Positions 1 through 9,462 are shown, numbered from the stretch's first letter. The stretch is 42,254 nucleotides of DNA from Lachnospiraceae bacterium JC7 (GCA_000513555.1 ALYD01000029.1:1-42254); one strand, 5' to 3'. Notes: generated by a model not told the origin, from the sequence alone. Numbers and translations: made by a program.

Positions 1-3
1 GTA

Positions 4-591
4 TTATAATTTCCACACAGATTCATTTTTATCATAAACAGCACCTGTGATTTTCTTTATCTTAGCATAGTCTCTAAATACTGTTGCCCTTGAAATATCA
101 AACTCAGCCACAACCTGCTCTACAGTCAAATGTTTATTCTCACAGATCAAATTATAAATGGCCTGTTCTCTATCTGATAACTTCTTTTGATCATTAGCTT
201 CTTCAGCTGCTTCCTTATTCAAAGGAATAGTAATCTTAAAAACATCGTCTTCAAACAGCTCAGGCTTTCCGCCATCGGAAAAAATCGGAGTATATTTATA
301 TAAATTAATCACGCCGGAACCAATCGTATCAGTTCTACCTATATTAGCAAAAAATCTTTGAATAATAGGGTTCTTAGGATATGGCTGAAACTCGTCCTGC
401 ATAATATTTCCGTGTCTTCTTGGAATACACCAATTTTCCGTTTTTAACCAATCCTTTTCAATAATTACCTTTGCCGGATAAGCGCTGGAATAATCTCTGT
501 GTACAAGAATATTGCCAATTACCTCTCTAGCTATCAAATCTCTACTTCTCTTCTCCCAAGGAATATTATTATCTCCCAATTTGACGTTTCT
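4..591 (-). pseudogene. C-terminal remnant of an AlbA_2/RecG-like ATP-binding transcriptional regulator
   Basis: The reading frame keeps only the C-terminal half of this family. It retains the REVIGNILVHRDYS helix, the ENW..PRRHG segment, the NPIIQRFF..IG block and the GSG turn of the GHKL-like ATPase domain. A winged-helix tail follows (about the last 60 residues, with the DISRATVFRDYAKIKK helix). Full-length members are roughly 400-480 residues and begin with an AlbA_2 (Schlafen-type) domain, which is missing here. The apparent start is a GTG lying in DNA that comes from a different gene (see 592-757), so the N-terminus is an artificial fusion. The stop codon is intact at 4-6. I infer a non-functional relic, although a short DNA-binding peptide cannot be excluded. 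Confidence 0.75.
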
Positions 592-757
592 TTTGGGAGA
601 TATTAAGACCAAATATACTCCCACAGCTTCCGTTTCCTAATGATGATCACTGTTTATCTCATATTTATCTTCATAGATCAGCAAAAACCATAAATACCCG
701 CTACTTATCTCTGCGGCATAGACATTGCCCGGACCAGAATGAATGTCTCCTCAACCT
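592..757 (-). pseudogene. Relic of a second peptidase C26 (glutamine amidotransferase-like) gene
   Basis: Translating the minus strand gives DIHSGPGN.YAAEISS, then IYEDKYEINSDHH. This aligns without gaps to residues of the intact C26 gene at 3587-4279 (DILSGPDK.HTAEISG, then IYGDKFEINSSHH). After SDHH a TAG replaces the glutamine codon of SSHHQ. The similarity continues as ETEAVGVYLVLIS against ASEVLGEGLIVDLYS, into the first codons of the neighbouring AlbA-type frame. Only about 55 codons survive, and the catalytic cysteine region is absent. It is therefore a paralogue fragment fused to another gene relic by deletion. Confidence 0.8.
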
Positions 758-926
758 TATTTCAACATTATGCAGGCCTTCATGATGATCTATACCTTAT
801 ACTCCACCCCACTCCCTCAAGTTCCACGAACATCAAGTAATATAAATCTCCGCCCCGCCGAAATACATAGTAGTCGATAAGTCTTATCATGCAAACGAAA
901 CAACAGCACTTAAGGAACGGACCTGT
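758..926. other. Intergenic DNA, nothing recognised
   Basis: No reading frame of family character or strong hairpin was seen. The last 20 bases carry the ribosome site (AAGGA about 10 bases before the ATG) of the GGDEF-EAL gene. Confidence 0.5.
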
Positions 927-3425
927 ATGCAGAAAAATAATCTTTTCAATTTTTTTAGATTCGCTTTTGCCATAACAGGTATACTTTGTCTATTTTTAGC
1001 CTTATCACAGCTTTCATATTACATTTTGAACACCAAGGACCAGGAGCCTGATACCCCCACTGTCGAGATCAGGCAAAATGTCCTGTACTTAAGCTCTTTT
1101 GACTCCATGCACGCTAACTATGACGAAAAGAAAAACGGGATCGAAAGTGTTTTTTATGACAACGGCATACAATTCGATATAGCTTTCATGGATGTCAAAA
1201 GCTTCAGCGGTGATTCTAATGTCTCAAGTTTCTACAATTTTTTCTCAGAACGTTATAACAACAACTCTGCAGACTATACAGGAATCATTGTAAGTGATGA
1301 TAATGCCCTCCAGTTTGCCATGGACCATCAGAAAGAATTTTTTGATGGACTTCCCATCGTTTTCTTCGCGATCAATAACCGGGAACGTGCAGCCACGGCT
1401 GAGGCCAATCCTTATATAACAGGCGTCTTCGAACCTGACTACATAGGTGACACCATCAAATATACTGTTGCAACCATGCCTCACAGAAAGACATTTGTGG
1501 CACTTCATGACGAATCCGAAGCCGGCCTTGTGGATATTGATGAATTTTTAGCATACACTCAGGATTTGCCCGATTACGATATTATCGAAATCAATACCGC
1601 CAGACTCACTATGTCCGAGATCATAGAGGAACTTAAAAAACTCCCTGATGACTCAGTCGTTTTTTACATGGCCTGTTACAATGACGCCACCGGACATAAG
1701 TATTCTCTCCTTGATCTGACCAACACCATCAAAGAGTATACAGATGCTCCCATCATGAGAAATTATGTCGGAGGCAGAGAAATGGGCATTCTGGGCGGTA
1801 CTTATATGAATGCTTTTGATCAGGCAAAACAGGCTGCGATCATACTTAACGATATACTGAATAACAACAAAAAAATCACCGATTATGATCTCATGACCGA
1901 TGCTGCAAGCATTACCTGCTTCAATTACAGTCTCATGAAAAAATACGGGATCAGCGAAAAGCTGCTGCCTGAAGACACTGTATACATAAATAAGCCCATG
2001 TCTTTATACGAAACCTATAAAGACATTCTTCCCATTGCTGTCTTTATTATGCTGTCCCTGCTTTCGCTGGTCGGATCCATAAGTTTTGCTTTTATTAATG
2101 AGAAAAATCATGTTAAAGATCTGGAAAGATCAAAGACTGAGATCGAAAACTCGAAGTTCTTGCTTCAGTATCAGGCCGAACACGATGAGCTGCTGGATCT
2201 TTTAAACAGAAGAAGTATAGTAAACTATCTTCAGGAGAATGTTAAATCAAACAATAAATATACCATCATCCTGCTTGATATCGATGGTTTCAAGGATGTA
2301 AATGAAAACTACGGACATGTCACCGGTGATCTTATCCTTAACGATATAGCCGACCGACTTAAATATTTCGCGGATTCTCATGATCTCATCATAGGAAGAT
2401 ACGGCGGAGATGAGTTTATAATGCTTAAATGCGGCAGCTGGCTGGACAAAGACTCTGAGATAGTAAAGGATCTGATGGATCTTTTCGGCAAACCCTTTGT
2501 TGCAGGAGAAGTAAACATTCTGCTTTCAATAAGTGTCGGCATCTCGCACTCTGATAACAGCTCTGATTCTCAGGAACATATCATAAATTCTGAAATCGCA
2601 TTATATGAGGCGAAGGCCAACGGCAAAAATATAGTATGTGTTTATGCCGATGAAATGAAGCAGAAACTATCCGAAGAATCCAATATAAAGAATGCCTTTT
2701 TAAATGCATTCGACCACGACGGGTTCTACATGAAATATCAGCCGAAGGTTTCCGCAAAAACAAGGGAACTCATAGGATTCGAGGCTCTTGTTCGGCTTAA
2801 AGACGCACCTTTCGGGCCCAGTCAGTTTATTCCTATAGCAGAGAAAAACGGCTGGACATCCAAACTCGGACGTATCATTACAGAGATCGTTATAAAGCAG
2901 ATCGCTAAGTGGAAATCTGAAGGCAGGACTATTTATCCGGTATCCATAAACTATTCCAGCAGACAGCTGAATGATACAGGTTATGTTGAATTCCTTGAGT
3001 CTCTGCTTGAAAAATACGGTATTGAACCAAAGTATATAGAAATCGAGATCACCGAAAGTCTTCTGGTGGAGAAGACGGATGTATCCGAAAAGCTTTTCGC
3101 CGACCTCAAAAGACTGGGAATCAGTCTCCTCCTTGACGATTTCGGAACCGGTTATTCTTCCCTGGCCTATCTTACCTATGTACCGGTGGAGAATGTAAAA
3201 CTGGATAAATCTCTGGTGGACAGCTACCTTGTTGACGGCAAGGATGCCTTTATAAAAGACGTAATCCAGCTTGTACACGATATAGGCAAGCTCATCACCA
3301 TAGAAGGTGTTGAAGAGGAATGGCAGTTTGAAAGACTGCGAGAATTCAATGCTGATATGATACAAGGCTACTTCTTCTCAGAGCCCCTTGACCCTGATGA
3401 GGCCATAAACTATTCAGCCGATTAA
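927..3425 (+). CDS. Membrane-bound GGDEF-EAL cyclic-di-GMP enzyme with extracytoplasmic substrate-binding-like sensor
   Basis: This 832-residue protein has a membrane segment at about 12-33 and an extracytoplasmic region at about 50-350 resembling ABC_sub_bind-type sensor domains. A second membrane segment lies at about 366-389, followed by a short helical linker, GGDEF (about 430-575) and EAL (about 590-825). The cyclase signature GGDEF is intact at 493-497, but the RxxD inhibitory site expected just upstream is not recognisable (DSHD instead). The phosphodiesterase signature is intact: E619-A-L, an ITES glutamate, DDFGTGYSS from D737, a KLDKS lysine, an IEGVE glutamate and QGYFFSEP. Both activities are therefore possible on sequence grounds; the EAL domain looks fully equipped. 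It is a single gene closed by a strong hairpin. The ligand cannot be read from sequence; small organic ligands are typical for this sensor fold. Confidence 0.92.
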   Translation: MQKNNLFNFFRFAFAITGILCLFLALSQLSYYILNTKDQEPDTPTVEIRQNVLYLSSFDSMHANYDEKKNGIESVFYDNGIQFDIAFMDVKSFSGDSNVSSFYNFFSERYNNNSADYTGIIVSDDNALQFAMDHQKEFFDGLPIVFFAINNRERAATAEANPYITGVFEPDYIGDTIKYTVATMPHRKTFVALHDESEAGLVDIDEFLAYTQDLPDYDIIEINTARLTMSEIIEELKKLPDDSVVFYMACYNDATGHKYSLLDLTNTIKEYTDAPIMRNYVGGREMGILGGTYMNAFDQAKQAAIILNDILNNNKKITDYDLMTDAASITCFNYSLMKKYGISEKLLPEDTVYINKPMSLYETYKDILPIAVFIMLSLLSLVGSISFAFINEKNHVKDLERSKTEIENSKFLLQYQAEHDELLDLLNRRSIVNYLQENVKSNNKYTIILLDIDGFKDVNENYGHVTGDLILNDIADRLKYFADSHDLIIGRYGGDEFIMLKCGSWLDKDSEIVKDLMDLFGKPFVAGEVNILLSISVGISHSDNSSDSQEHIINSEIALYEAKANGKNIVCVYADEMKQKLSEESNIKNAFLNAFDHDGFYMKYQPKVSAKTRELIGFEALVRLKDAPFGPSQFIPIAEKNGWTSKLGRIITEIVIKQIAKWKSEGRTIYPVSINYSSRQLNDTGYVEFLESLLEKYGIEPKYIEIEITESLLVEKTDVSEKLFADLKRLGISLLLDDFGTGYSSLAYLTYVPVENVKLDKSLVDSYLVDGKDAFIKDVIQLVHDIGKLITIEGVEEEWQFERLREFNADMIQGYFFSEPLDPDEAINYSAD

Positions 3426-3492
3426 AGGTCAAGCTCCTCTTCGAAAACTTTTCACGTCCCACGAAAGGATGGTGCTATTTAACATATATAAC

Positions 3493-3532
3493 AAACCCCT
3501 TCGGGACCATTTCACTGATCCCGAAGGGGTTT
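3493..3532. terminator. Bidirectional intrinsic terminator
   Basis: A perfect 14-bp stem (3493-3506 with 3519-3532) and a 12-base loop are flanked by A and T tracts. It separates the convergent GGDEF-EAL gene (+) and the C26 peptidase gene (-). Confidence 0.9.
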
Positions 3533-3586
3533 ATATTATATGCCGGATTCCTGCGGAACCTGACACTTGTCATAAACTATTTCATA

Positions 3587-4279
3587 TTATTTTGCCTTGA
3601 GTTCTCTCACCTTATCAATATAAAACTCAAGTACCTTATATCCATCCACCACGTCAGGATGCATTTTTGAAGCTCTGCATCTTTCAGGATGCCACTGTGT
3701 GGTCCAGATGGGAAGTGTGCGGTGATGAGTACCTTCGATGACTCTATCTCCTGTGGCACTGTAGAGGTCCACTATGAGACCTTCTCCCAGAACTTCCGAT
3801 GCCTGATGATGAGAGCTGTTTATCTCGAATTTGTCTCCGTAGATGGGCTTGAACCATGAATCTTCGCCGCTTATCTCTGCGGTATGGAACTTGTCCGGAC
3901 CGGAAAGAATGTCTCTTGCATGATACTTTTTCGTCGGAAGATCCTGAATGAGCTTACCACCGAAAAAAACATTAACAAGCTGGTGACCACGGCATATACC
4001 AAGCACCGGCTTTTTTGCTTCGACAAAAGCTCTGAGATACTTTTCCTGAAGCTTATCAAGTTCATCATTTATTTCCCCGCAGGACTTATTGATACATCCA
4101 TACCATATCGGGTCAATGTCTATCCCTCCCGGCAAAAGCAGCCCGTCAAAATCATTGATATCAAAATCCTGGCAGCAATGCTTAACTGTCGCCTCTGCTC
4201 CCTGAGCCTCGATAGCATTGACATAATTGGTAAGGTCGCATGGAAGCGCCGGAATAACTATTTTTACTGTATCCATCAT
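3587..4279 (-). CDS. Peptidase C26 / gamma-glutamyl-gamma-aminobutyrate hydrolase family protein
   Basis: This 230-residue class I glutamine amidotransferase-like hydrolase has the oxyanion region LLLPGGIDIDP (47-57). The nucleophile is C96 in GICRGHQ, and the C-terminal WHPER supplies the catalytic His and Glu. The family cleaves gamma-glutamyl amides, as PuuD does in putrescine breakdown; no other putrescine gene is nearby, so the substrate is open. The AGGAGG ribosome site lies 20 bases before the ATG, which is long. A CTGC-TTTT-GCAG hairpin in between would bring it to normal distance, and the same stretch contains a 5-codon ATG...TAA mini-ORF. A paralogue relic lies at 592-757. Confidence 0.9.
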   Translation of the reverse strand: MMDTVKIVIPALPCDLTNYVNAIEAQGAEATVKHCCQDFDINDFDGLLLPGGIDIDPIWYGCINKSCGEINDELDKLQEKYLRAFVEAKKPVLGICRGHQLVNVFFGGKLIQDLPTKKYHARDILSGPDKFHTAEISGEDSWFKPIYGDKFEINSSHHQASEVLGEGLIVDLYSATGDRVIEGTHHRTLPIWTTQWHPERCRASKMHPDVVDGYKVLEFYIDKVRELKAK

Positions 4280-4441
4280 ATTTACTGCAAAAGCAGCATC
4301 CTCCTGAAAACTTTATTTGAAACTCATGTCCTGATTCTAAGTTTGGCATTATATACTCGTCACACTTAGCAGTCAATATGTAACAGCACCATGAAAATAT
4401 CTGTCTTTATCACCTGTTGCATAAGAAATAAACAGAAAATC

Positions 4442-5218
4442 TTAGTGTCTGTTTATCGACTCCAGAAATTCCTTAGCTCTTTCTGACTTAGGCGCAGTAA
4501 AGAACTCCTCCGGTGTATTTTCTTCCACTATAGCACCGTCTGCCATGAACACCACCCTGTCGGCAACGCGGCGGGCGAAGTTCATCTCATGGGTGACCAC
4601 GATCATGGTCATGCCTTCATTGGCAAGCTCGATCATGACGTCCAGAACCTCCTGAATCATTTCAGGATCAAGTGCGCTGGTAGGCTCGTCAAAAAGCATC
4701 ACCTTGGGATGCATGGCGAGGGAACGGGCGATGGCTGCTCTCTGCTGCTGTCCTCCTGAAAGCTGCGCCGGCATCTTCTGTGCCTGTGAGTCGACGCCTA
4801 CCCTCTTAAGAAGCTCCATAGCCTCCTTCTTCACTTCTTCCTTCGGGCGATGAAGCACATCCACCGGGCCCATACACACATTGTCGAGGATAGATTTGTG
4901 GGCAAAAAGATTGAAGGACTGGAACACCATTCCTATTTCAGCTCTTAGGCCTGCAAGCTCCGCGCCGCCTTCAGGAAGTTTCTTGCCTTCTATCAGTATC
5001 TCTCCTGAATTTATGCTCTCAAGGCGGTTGATGGTGCGGCACAATGTTGACTTGCCGGAACCCGATGGCCCGATAAGAACAACTACCTCTCCCTTTTTGA
5101 CTTGAAGATTTATATCCTTCAGAGCATGAAGCTCCCCGTAATATTTCTCAACATGCTTTAATTCAACTATTGTTTTATCTGAGTCCTTCTCAGTTACATT
5201 CACTTCACTATTCATCAT
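4442..5218 (-). CDS. Polar amino acid ABC transporter, ATP-binding subunit
   Basis: This 258-residue ATPase of the polar amino acid uptake (PAAT, GlnQ-like) family has Walker [10 protein letters not shown] (50-58), the signature LSGGQQQR, Walker [15 protein letters not shown] and the switch histidine in VVTHEM. The first about 15 residues are an extra charged tail compared with most GlnQ proteins. AAAGGA precedes the start. It is the last gene of a four-gene importer unit transcribed from about 8020 (binding protein, two permeases, ATPase), 64 bases after the preceding permease. Substrate specificity (Glu/Gln, His/Arg, Cys) cannot be assigned from the ATPase. Confidence 0.95.
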   Translation of the reverse strand: MMNSEVNVTEKDSDKTIVELKHVEKYYGELHALKDINLQVKKGEVVVLIGPSGSGKSTLCRTINRLESINSGEILIEGKKLPEGGAELAGLRAEIGMVFQSFNLFAHKSILDNVCMGPVDVLHRPKEEVKKEAMELLKRVGVDSQAQKMPAQLSGGQQQRAAIARSLAMHPKVMLFDEPTSALDPEMIQEVLDVMIELANEGMTMIVVTHEMNFARRVADRVVFMADGAIVEENTPEEFFTAPKSERAKEFLESINRH

Positions 5219-5282
5219 TTTTTCCTTTGTTCACTGTTCCAGATTAGCTAAGTCTTTATATGGATATCACTGCCACAACTTT

Positions 5283-6110
5283 TTATCTCCCCACGACCGG
5301 TACCATACCGCCTCGTTTTGCAAGTGTGACAGAAACCTTATTCAAAAAATAATTTATAAGTACATAGATCACCGCTGCCATGAGATATACAGAAAGCAGC
5401 GCGTCGTAGTTTGATATCAGGACCTTTGCGTTCTGCATAAGATCCGGAAAGTTCACGATATATGAAAATGTCGTATCCTTCACAACGATGACCAGATCTG
5501 AAACCAGTGCCGGTATCACATATCTTATGGCCTGAGGGAAAATGATCTTCGTGAATACCATGGTTTCCCGCATGCCGATGGATAAAGCCGCTTCTCTCTG
5601 TCCCTTGGGAACAGCATTGACACCTGATCTCAAAACCTCAGCAACCATCCCCGATGCTGAAATCGCTACAGGGAGGGAAACACGCCATATGGACGGAAGG
5701 TTGATGCCCATCTTCGGCACATAAAGGAAAAAGAAATAAATAAACAAAAGGGTCGGTACTCCTCTTGTGAATTCGGTAAGTGCAGTACCCGCCATGTTGA
5801 GAGGCTTGTAAAAGCTTATCCTCATTACCATGAAAACGAATCCGATCAAAAGTGCCAGAACACCCGCAAGAAGTGAAGCTTCAATGGTTCCCAAAAGACC
5901 TTCCCCGATGAACTTCCATGTGGTAAGTCTCATGAAAAAGCTCCAGTACTTTTCATCAAACTGGCCATTGTCCTTAAACAGCTTCAAAATGTAAAGCATG
6001 AAGACCGCTATGGCAAAGAGTGAAACCACCGTCACCAATGTTATTTTCTTTCGGGTTCCTGCATCCGGCTGCTCATAAAGCGCATCTCTGACTGTTCTTT
6101 GTTCATTCAT
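5283..6110 (-). CDS. Polar amino acid ABC transporter, permease subunit
   Basis: This 275-residue HisM/GlnP-type permease has an N-terminal cytoplasmic tail of about 30 residues, one extra membrane helix (about 27-45), then the BPD_transp_1 core. The EAA loop is visible as EAALSIGMRETMVFTKIIFPQAIR, the ATPase contact. The TEFTRGVPTLLFIYFFF segment is typical of the PAAT family. The start overlaps the stop of the upstream permease by 4 bp (ATGA), so the two permeases should be translationally coupled and probably form a heterodimer. Confidence 0.94.
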   Translation of the reverse strand: MNEQRTVRDALYEQPDAGTRKKITLVTVVSLFAIAVFMLYILKLFKDNGQFDEKYWSFFMRLTTWKFIGEGLLGTIEASLLAGVLALLIGFVFMVMRISFYKPLNMAGTALTEFTRGVPTLLFIYFFFLYVPKMGINLPSIWRVSLPVAISASGMVAEVLRSGVNAVPKGQREAALSIGMRETMVFTKIIFPQAIRYVIPALVSDLVIVVKDTTFSYIVNFPDLMQNAKVLISNYDALLSVYLMAAVIYVLINYFLNKVSVTLAKRGGMVPVVGR

Positions 6111-6766
6111 CGTATGATCCTCACTTTCTTATCTATAAAGCTTCCGATCTGTCCGATGATGACAGCAGTTCCGCAATACATAATTGAAGAAATCAGAAAC
6201 GAAGTGACTCCGCCCACATCTCTTGTGTTTATATATGAAACAAGTCCCGTCAGGTCCTTCGGATTCAATGGAACCTGAGATGCCAGAGATGTGGTGAGCA
6301 TGGTTGCGATCAGGAGATTAGTCATTGGCAGTACTGAAAATCTAACGGCCTGTGGAATGACCACTTTCCGCATCATTGTGCCGAATGTCATACCCAGTGA
6401 TCTCGCTGCTTCGATCTGGCCAATGCCTATGGCATCTATTCCGCTCATGAGATATTCCGAGCAGAATGCCGCCGGTATCATGGTGGTGGCAGTCAGCACG
6501 CACTGATAGTACGAAAGAATGATATTCAGGTTCGGTAATGCATAAACCAGAACTATCAGGAGAGATGCTCCGGGGATATTTCTGAATATCTGCACATATA
6601 GATCGCCAAATATACGTAAAGGTTTTATGGGGCAAACTCTCATCACGGTGATGATGATGCCTATCACCAAAGCACCTGCAAATGACAATGCTGTCAGCTG
6701 CCATGTGGTTAATAAAGCCTGTATGTATTTTTCGCCATATTGAGATAGTAATTCACTAATAGTCAT
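6107..6766 (-). CDS. Polar amino acid ABC transporter, permease subunit
   Basis: This 219-residue permease carries the family features YVQIFRNIPGASLLIVLVY and an EAA loop IEAARSLGMTFGTMMRKVVIPQAVR. It has about five membrane segments. An AAGGA site lies 6 bases before the ATG. It is separated from the binding-protein gene by 181 bases containing a stable hairpin (6793-6823), and overlaps the next permease by 4 bp. It works with the 5283-6110 permease as the membrane channel. Confidence 0.94.
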   Translation of the reverse strand: MTISELLSQYGEKYIQALLTTWQLTALSFAGALVIGIIITVMRVCPIKPLRIFGDLYVQIFRNIPGASLLIVLVYALPNLNIILSYYQCVLTATTMIPAAFCSEYLMSGIDAIGIGQIEAARSLGMTFGTMMRKVVIPQAVRFSVLPMTNLLIATMLTTSLASQVPLNPKDLTGLVSYINTRDVGGVTSFLISSIMYCGTAVIIGQIGSFIDKKVRIIR

Positions 6767-6792
6767 AACTTTTCCTTGAAATACACATACGA

Positions 6793-6823
6793 CATGACAG
6801 AACAGGAACCCTGTTCTGCCATG
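6793..6823 (-). promoter_or_regulatory. Intercistronic hairpin between binding-protein and permease genes
   Basis: A stem of 14 positions with one mismatch and a 3-base loop lies in the importer transcript, without a following U-run. Such hairpins commonly protect the upstream message, giving more binding protein than permease. Here that role is inferred from position. Confidence 0.6.
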
Positions 6824-6947
6824 CCGTAATCTTCATTGCTCACTAATTATCATTACATGTCAAAGTGTATGTGGATCCTTTTTTAGAAAATCAATCCACT
6901 TTAAAAAGAAGACCTTTATCTTATGAAATTCGAACAGGCGTCTTCCA

Positions 6948-7979
6948 TCAGCCTACAGCCGGTGCCTCAGGTGCTTCGCTGATTCCTGTTCTGTCTCCGA
7001 GACTAACCTTCCAGAGATCCTTCCAGAGACCTTCCTCTTCGATCTTCTTGAGGAAGTTGTTCACGAACTCAACTCCGTCAGAATCCTTAGGAAGTCCGAT
7101 ACCGTAATTATCTTCAGGTCCGAAAACATCGCCTGCGATCTGGTACTTGCCGGGTTCCTTTACGAGAGCATTGAGCATAAGAGTATAGTCAGTTACATAG
7201 GCATCTACTCTTCCCTGCTCAAGAGCTGTACGTGCTTCGATATCTGAAGAGAACTCCTCTACAGTTGCCTCAGGTGCAAACTCCTCGAGGATAGAAGGAC
7301 CTGTTGATCCTGCCTGAGTTGCCACTACTTTTCCGGCGAGGCTGTCAACCCCTGTGATGTCAGCATTATCAGCCTTTACAAGTACAGCCTGTCTGGATGT
7401 GTAGTAAGGACCTGCAAATGAGATAAGCTCCTTACGCTTGTCTGTAATTGAATATGTTGCGAATACTGCATTGACCTGACCTGTTGTCAGAACTGATTCA
7501 CGTGTGCTTGAGTCGACCTGAACCACTTCAAACTTTGACTCATCACCGAGGATATATCTGGTAAGAAGCTGATAGAGACCTGCATCGAATCCGCGGATTC
7601 CGTTGTCTGTCTCATCAAGCTGGCTGAAAAGCTGTGATGTACGTGTTCCACCGACCTTGAGAACACCGGCTGCCTTTACTGCTGAAGCCCACTCTGAAGT
7701 AGCGATCTCTGCATCATCTGCTACGGGTCCCTTTGTGAGGAGTTCATCAAAAGCAGCCTTGTCGATAGGTGCTGCCTGAGGCTCTGTCACTTCCTGAGCT
7801 TTAGATTCCTGAGCCTGAGCTGTTTCCTTTGCAGCCTCTGTCACAGCTTCTTTTGCTGCCTCAGTAGCCTTTGTTGCAGCTTCTGTAGAAGCAGGTGTTG
7901 AACTACCGCATGCTGTTGAAACTGCCATAGATGCTGATACCAGAAGGCATGCTGCAAATCTCTTGAAATTCTTCTTCAT
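6948..7979 (-). CDS. Amino acid ABC transporter substrate-binding lipoprotein
   Basis: This 343-residue SBP_bac_3 protein has a signal peptide (MKKNFKRF, then a hydrophobic run) ending at a lipobox-like STAC, so the mature protein should be lipid-anchored. An Ala/Glu/Thr-rich linker of about 45 residues precedes the binding domain, whose typical segments include GFDAGLYQLL and FAGPYYTSRQAVLVK. The start was chosen at 7979 because AAGGAGG sits 9 bases before this ATG; an ATG 13 codons upstream lacks a ribosome site and would spoil the signal peptide. It is first gene of the importer unit and faces the LysR gene. Confidence 0.93.
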   Translation of the reverse strand: MKKNFKRFAACLLVSASMAVSTACGSSTPASTEAATKATEAAKEAVTEAAKETAQAQESKAQEVTEPQAAPIDKAAFDELLTKGPVADDAEIATSEWASAVKAAGVLKVGGTRTSQLFSQLDETDNGIRGFDAGLYQLLTRYILGDESKFEVVQVDSSTRESVLTTGQVNAVFATYSITDKRKELISFAGPYYTSRQAVLVKADNADITGVDSLAGKVVATQAGSTGPSILEEFAPEATVEEFSSDIEARTALEQGRVDAYVTDYTLMLNALVKEPGKYQIAGDVFGPEDNYGIGLPKDSDGVEFVNNFLKKIEEEGLWKDLWKVSLGDRTGISEAPEAPAVG

Positions 7980-8244
7980 AATCGTCTCCTCCTTTTTCAT
8001 CCACTGAGGATGTGTCATTCGATTTACACATTTTATCAGCTGGTTCAGAATCCTGGGTAATACATATTTCTAATCTGTAGATATAACTAAAATTTATTAC
8101 TCTGTAGACTAACCCATATCACGATTCATAACACGTTATTTAGGATTTTTGCCGATATATTGAAAAGCTCTCATTAGCACATATGGTAAATTCTCCCTTT
8201 TACCTGTATAATAAACGGACCTGAATGACAGAACGGAGTTTATT
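7980..8244. promoter_or_regulatory. Divergent promoter region, importer versus LysR gene
   Basis: A direct repeat TCTGTAGA occurs at 8074-8081 and 8101-8108, flanking an A/T-rich partly symmetric stretch; this is the expected location of a LysR-type operator. Toward LysR, TATAAT lies at about 8205-8210 with an ACGGAG ribosome site before the ATG. Toward the importer, TAAAAT is seen near 8027-8032. The -35 elements are weak on both sides, consistent with activator dependence, which is inferred. Confidence 0.5.
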
Positions 8245-9129
8245 ATGGAAATCAGACAGCTTACAACATTCCAGAAGGTAGCCGAGCTTGAGAGCTTTTC
8301 CAAGGCAGGTCATGAGCTTGGATACTCTCAGTCTACTGTGACTGTACAGATAAAAGCATTGGAAACGGAGCTCGGAACATTACTGTTTGACAGATTCGGA
8401 AAAAATGTAAAGATCACACCGGATGGAAAGCTTCTTCTAAAATATGTAGAAAACATAATGAATGAGATAAATTCCCTGAAGGGTACTCTCGGCAATGAAT
8501 CTGCCAGAACTCATACACTCCATATAGGGACTCTGGACTCCTTATGTATGTTCACTCTTACTGAGATACTGAAGCTGCTCAGGGAGTATCATCCGGAATA
8601 CCACATTAAGATAACCAGAGGTTCACCTTCCGAGCTTACCTAAATGATGGAAAAGAACGAGGTTGATATAATCTATATTCTGGATGCTCTGTACTACAAT
8701 GTTCACTGGAAACGTGTTATCGAAAAGAAGGAGCCCTGCATATTCGTTTGCGGCCCCCAGAATCCTATCTTAAAGAAGGATGATATCAAGCTTAGAGAGC
8801 TTGTAAAGGAGCCTTTTTATCTGACTGAGGCTGATGATAACTATCAGTTTGCATTGACACAGTATCTGGCCTTTCATAATCTTTCCATCGAACCTGTTCT
8901 CGAAGTTGGAAGTACTGAGGTCATATCAAAAATGATCCATGAAACAGGAGGATGCTCGTTTTTACCTTATTTCGCAATAAAAGAACATCTGGAAAGCAAT
9001 TATCTTTCCCAGATACATGTTAAAAATTTTCATATAGATATGTTCCATCAGGTCATATATATGGAAAATAAATGGGTAACGACCGAAATGCTTGAATTCA
9101 TTCGCATCGCGAAAGCCACATTGCTGTAA
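8245..9129 (+). pseudogene. LysR-family regulator interrupted by an in-frame TAA
   Basis: The two halves are in the same frame and together make a normal-length LysR protein (about 294 codons). The N-terminal helix-turn-helix (MEIRQLTTFQKVAELESFSKAG) and linker end at TAA 8641-8643. The effector domain resumes at once with MMEKNEVDIIYILD. One C-to-T change from CAA would create this stop. Everything else looks intact, so the lesion is recent, or the strain reads through, or it is a sequencing error. Its divergent position makes it the presumed regulator of the amino acid importer, which may now be unregulated. Confidence 0.85.
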
Positions 9130-9202
9130 ATTCATCTTCTTATGTTGATCCTGAAGCTTGTCGAAGTGTAGAGAGAAACATTTTTTAGCAGTGGGGAATT
9201 AC

Positions 9203-9437
9203 ATGAAAAATACAGCAGAAGAAGTTGGAACAAATAACAGTAAGATCATAAGAAATACCATCATACGCATGTTTCCGGGAGCGATGCTGTTTGCAACGAT
9301 GTTTGGACTTATGTATATGGTTGATAACATTATTGCAGGAAATGCTTTGGGACCGGAAGCCATTGCGGCTGTAGCTCTCGCCATGCCGGGATATGGTATG
9401 TTCCTTGCCTTGATGAATGCGATAGTACATGGAACCA
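9203..9437 (+). pseudogene. N-terminal fragment of a MATE-family efflux transporter
   Basis: About 78 residues match the start of MATE proteins: a short polar head, IIRNTIIRMFPGAMLFATMFG, the MVDNIIAGNALGPEAIAAVALAMP segment and FLALMNAIVHGT. Full-length proteins are about 450 residues. The frame then runs into the antisense of the PAP2 gene tail, so a deletion removed some 370 codons with its right end just short of the PAP2 stop. Confidence 0.85.
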
Positions 9438-9462
9438 TCTATAGTTTTACGCTGATCTTATT

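Noticed and set aside
2700..3365. Long minus-strand open frame opposite the EAL domain
   Set aside because: No ribosome site and no family character; it is the shadow of a strongly coding plus-strand domain with intact motifs.
8641..8646. Programmed readthrough or recoding in the LysR gene
   Set aside because: No downstream structure or recoding signal seen; a plain nonsense mutation is simpler.
592..9437. Insertion sequence or phage as cause of the relics
   Set aside because: No transposase, integrase, terminal inverted repeats or target-site duplications were seen; short-repeat deletions explain the junctions better.
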